From Clostridium sp. BJN0001 (GTDB taxonomy: Bacteria; Bacillota; Clostridia; Clostridiales; Clostridiaceae), in assembly GCF_022869825.1 (NCBI RefSeq), contig NZ_CP094971.1, positions 1,799,501 to 1,863,500 on the forward strand: DNA of 64,000 bases, written 5' to 3'. Below the pieces are notes generated by a model, which worked only from the letters and a program-made list of their open reading frames with translations, made no database searches and had not been told where the DNA came from. The position numbers and the translations under genes are program-made. Positions 62,927-64,000 of this stretch are shown piece by piece. Every line of letters begins with the position of its first letter. Position 1 is the first letter of the stretch.

Positions 62927-63581
62927 ATCTTACCTTCCTTTCTAACATAGTTAAGAAAAATGATAATGGCAAAACAAGTATAATATATACTAAAACGAGC
63001 ATTAGAAGAGATTCAAATGTTCTATAATACATCCCTATAAGGTCCTTTGTAAGATTTGTAACTTCCATTATCAATATTGCTCCAAGTACTGATGTTTCTT
63101 TAAGTAAAAATATGCAATTTGCACTAATTGGTGCCATGCTTACCGAAAACGCCTGTGGAATTATTACATATCTTGCAAGCTGAAATTTTGAAAGACCTAT
63201 ACTTAATCCTGATTCTATCTGTATCTTTTTTACAGATTCAAGTCCACTTCTAAACGCTTCTGCCATATAACTTCCCCCAAGGAAAGCAAGTCCTATTATT
63301 GCGCATGTATTAGCACTCATTTTAAGTCCTATTTTAGGGAAACCAAAATATAAAAAGAAAACTTGAACTAAAAGTGGCGTATTCCTCGAAAGTTCAATAT
63401 AAAATTCTACAATATTTTTTAAAAACTTAACTTTAAAAAAAAGAAATATGCTACATATAATTCCTATTAAAATTGATAATATTATTCCTAAAATTCCTAA
63501 TTTAAATGTCAAATATCCTGCACGCTCAAATAGAGGAACACTCGTAATAATAAAATCCCAGTCAAATCCCAAAATCATCAC
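62907..63581 (-). CDS. Amino-acid ABC transporter permease
   Basis: 224 residues, five membrane segments, R-N-T-P-L-L-V-Q-V-F and E-S-G-L-S-I-G-L-S. First gene of the operon; promoter at 63624-63652. Confidence 0.94.
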   Translation of the reverse strand: MMILGFDWDFIITSVPLFERAGYLTFKLGILGIILSILIGIICSIFLFFKVKFLKNIVEFYIELSRNTPLLVQVFFLYFGFPKIGLKMSANTCAIIGLAFLGGSYMAEAFRSGLESVKKIQIESGLSIGLSKFQLARYVIIPQAFSVSMAPISANCIFLLKETSVLGAILIMEVTNLTKDLIGMYYRTFESLLMLVLVYIILVLPLSFFLTMLERKVRYAEFGH

Positions 63582-63600
63582 CTCTTAAATTTTAATTCAT

Positions 63601-63652
63601 AGTATTCTTGTATGAATACTTATATATTATCAAACTTGACTATTTTTGTCAA
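63601..63652 (-). promoter_or_regulatory. ABC operon promoter and palindrome
   Basis: TTGACA (63652-63647), 17 bases, TAATAT (63629-63624). AGTATTC-N6-GAATACT (63601-63620) covers the start region and may be an operator. Confidence 0.75.
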
Positions 63653-63681
63653 CATTATTAATTATTACTCAAAATAAAAAA

Positions 63682-63717
63682 CTGGTCCTTATTTAGTTTA
63701 TTCCAAATAAGGACCAG
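63682..63717 (-). terminator. Terminator of histidine kinase gene
   Basis: CTGGTCCTTATTT/AAATAAGGACCAG, followed on the minus strand by TTTTTTATTTT. Confidence 0.85.
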
Positions 63718-63740
63718 CCGTTATTAATAAATTTATTTTT

Positions 63741-64000
63741 TTATTTTGATTTTAATGGAAGCCTGACTTCAAAAGCTGTTTTTTCATTATCAGATAAAGC
63801 ACGTATCTTTCCTTTATGCAGTGTAACTATACTTTTTGATATAGAAAGTCCAAGACCAGATCCACCTATACCGCTATTTCGTGACTTTTCTATTCTATAA
63901 AGTCTGTCAAAGATATATGGAAGATCAGAAGATAATATTTTTTCTCCATAATTAATAATTTTAATTAGTGCCATATTTTCTTCTTTCTCTAATACTACAT
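63741..64000 (-). CDS. Sensor histidine kinase, C-terminal part (runs off window)
   Basis: The HATPase end: D-L-P-Y-I-F-D-R-L-Y-R, then G-I-G-G-S-G-L-G-L-S-I-S. The frame is open to the window edge, so the start lies outside. Receptor part and partner regulator not visible. Confidence 0.9.
   Translation of the reverse strand, partial: VVLEKEENMALIKIINYGEKILSSDLPYIFDRLYRIEKSRNSGIGGSGLGLSISKSIVTLHKGKIRALSDNEKTAFEVRLPLKSK

Noticed and set aside
1..64000. tRNA, rRNA or insertion sequences
   Set aside because: No cloverleaf, rRNA stretch, or transposase was found on reading both strands; tyrosine recombinases are phage genes.

Overview
The window is low-GC DNA with the gene content of a Clostridium sensu stricto-type Firmicute: rplU-prp-rpmA-obgE-yhbY-nadD order, a T-box leader, a tetrahydrofolate riboswitch, strong GGAGG ribosome binding sites and intrinsic terminators with T-runs. 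No species can be named from the sequence alone. It holds three blocks: the edge of a mobile or plasmid-like region (1 to about 1494), a complete prophage of about 33.8 kb (1495-35303), and host core genes (35262-64000).

Left edge: a parA and the 5' part of a parB, of the type common on clostridial plasmids and integrative elements rather than Spo0J/Soj. Prophage: bounded by an 18-bp direct repeat (1495-1512 and 35286-35303). The right copy lies in the last codons of a 23S rRNA m5U methyltransferase gene (rlmD family), encoding N-T-P-H-V-E; the phage supplies a new in-frame 3' end, so the host gene stays intact. Most phage genes are on the minus strand. From the right end: integrase, ImmA-like peptidase, an accessory pair (soluble protein plus membrane protein), coiled-coil protein and CI-like repressor on or around the plus strand; then leftward Cro-like and second XRE regulators, excisionase-like protein, ParA, ParB, a replisome organizer with iterons inside its gene, small early genes, a late-regulator-like protein, a second recombinase, HNH, terminase, portal, ClpP-like protease, HK97 capsid, connector genes, contractile-tail genes of PBSX/Xkd type (sheath, tube, frameshifted chaperone, tape measure, baseplate), tail fibre, a third tyrosine recombinase, holin, endolysin, and finally a promoter-bearing pair of likely cargo genes next to the left att site.

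Regulatory structure can be read directly in the phage: four 19-bp operator copies around the divergent repressor promoters; two LexA-box-like palindromes in the accessory/ImmA interval; a textbook -1 frameshift signal in the tail chaperone gene; seven 12-bp GNTACC repeats between the late regulator and the packaging genes; a family of identical-stem hairpins; a possible antisense small RNA; and a 22-23 bp iteron array that probably marks the replication origin. The virion hub protein and the endolysin both carry choline-binding-type repeats.

Host block: rlmD, a small RDD-like membrane protein, a lipoprotein, ComEA-like protein, D,D-carboxypeptidase, pseudouridine synthase, LCP ligase, a truncated yqeK, nadD, yhbY, obgE, rpmA, prp, rplU with an L21-type leader, an EamA transporter, ribonuclease G, two genes of a radical-SAM pair, a 1326-residue DUF445 protein, queH, DUF805, a NYN-LOTUS protein, a BASS transporter behind a T-box, DAHP synthase, a folate ECF S-component behind a THF riboswitch, a polar amino-acid ABC transporter operon, and the C-terminal end of a histidine kinase running off the window.
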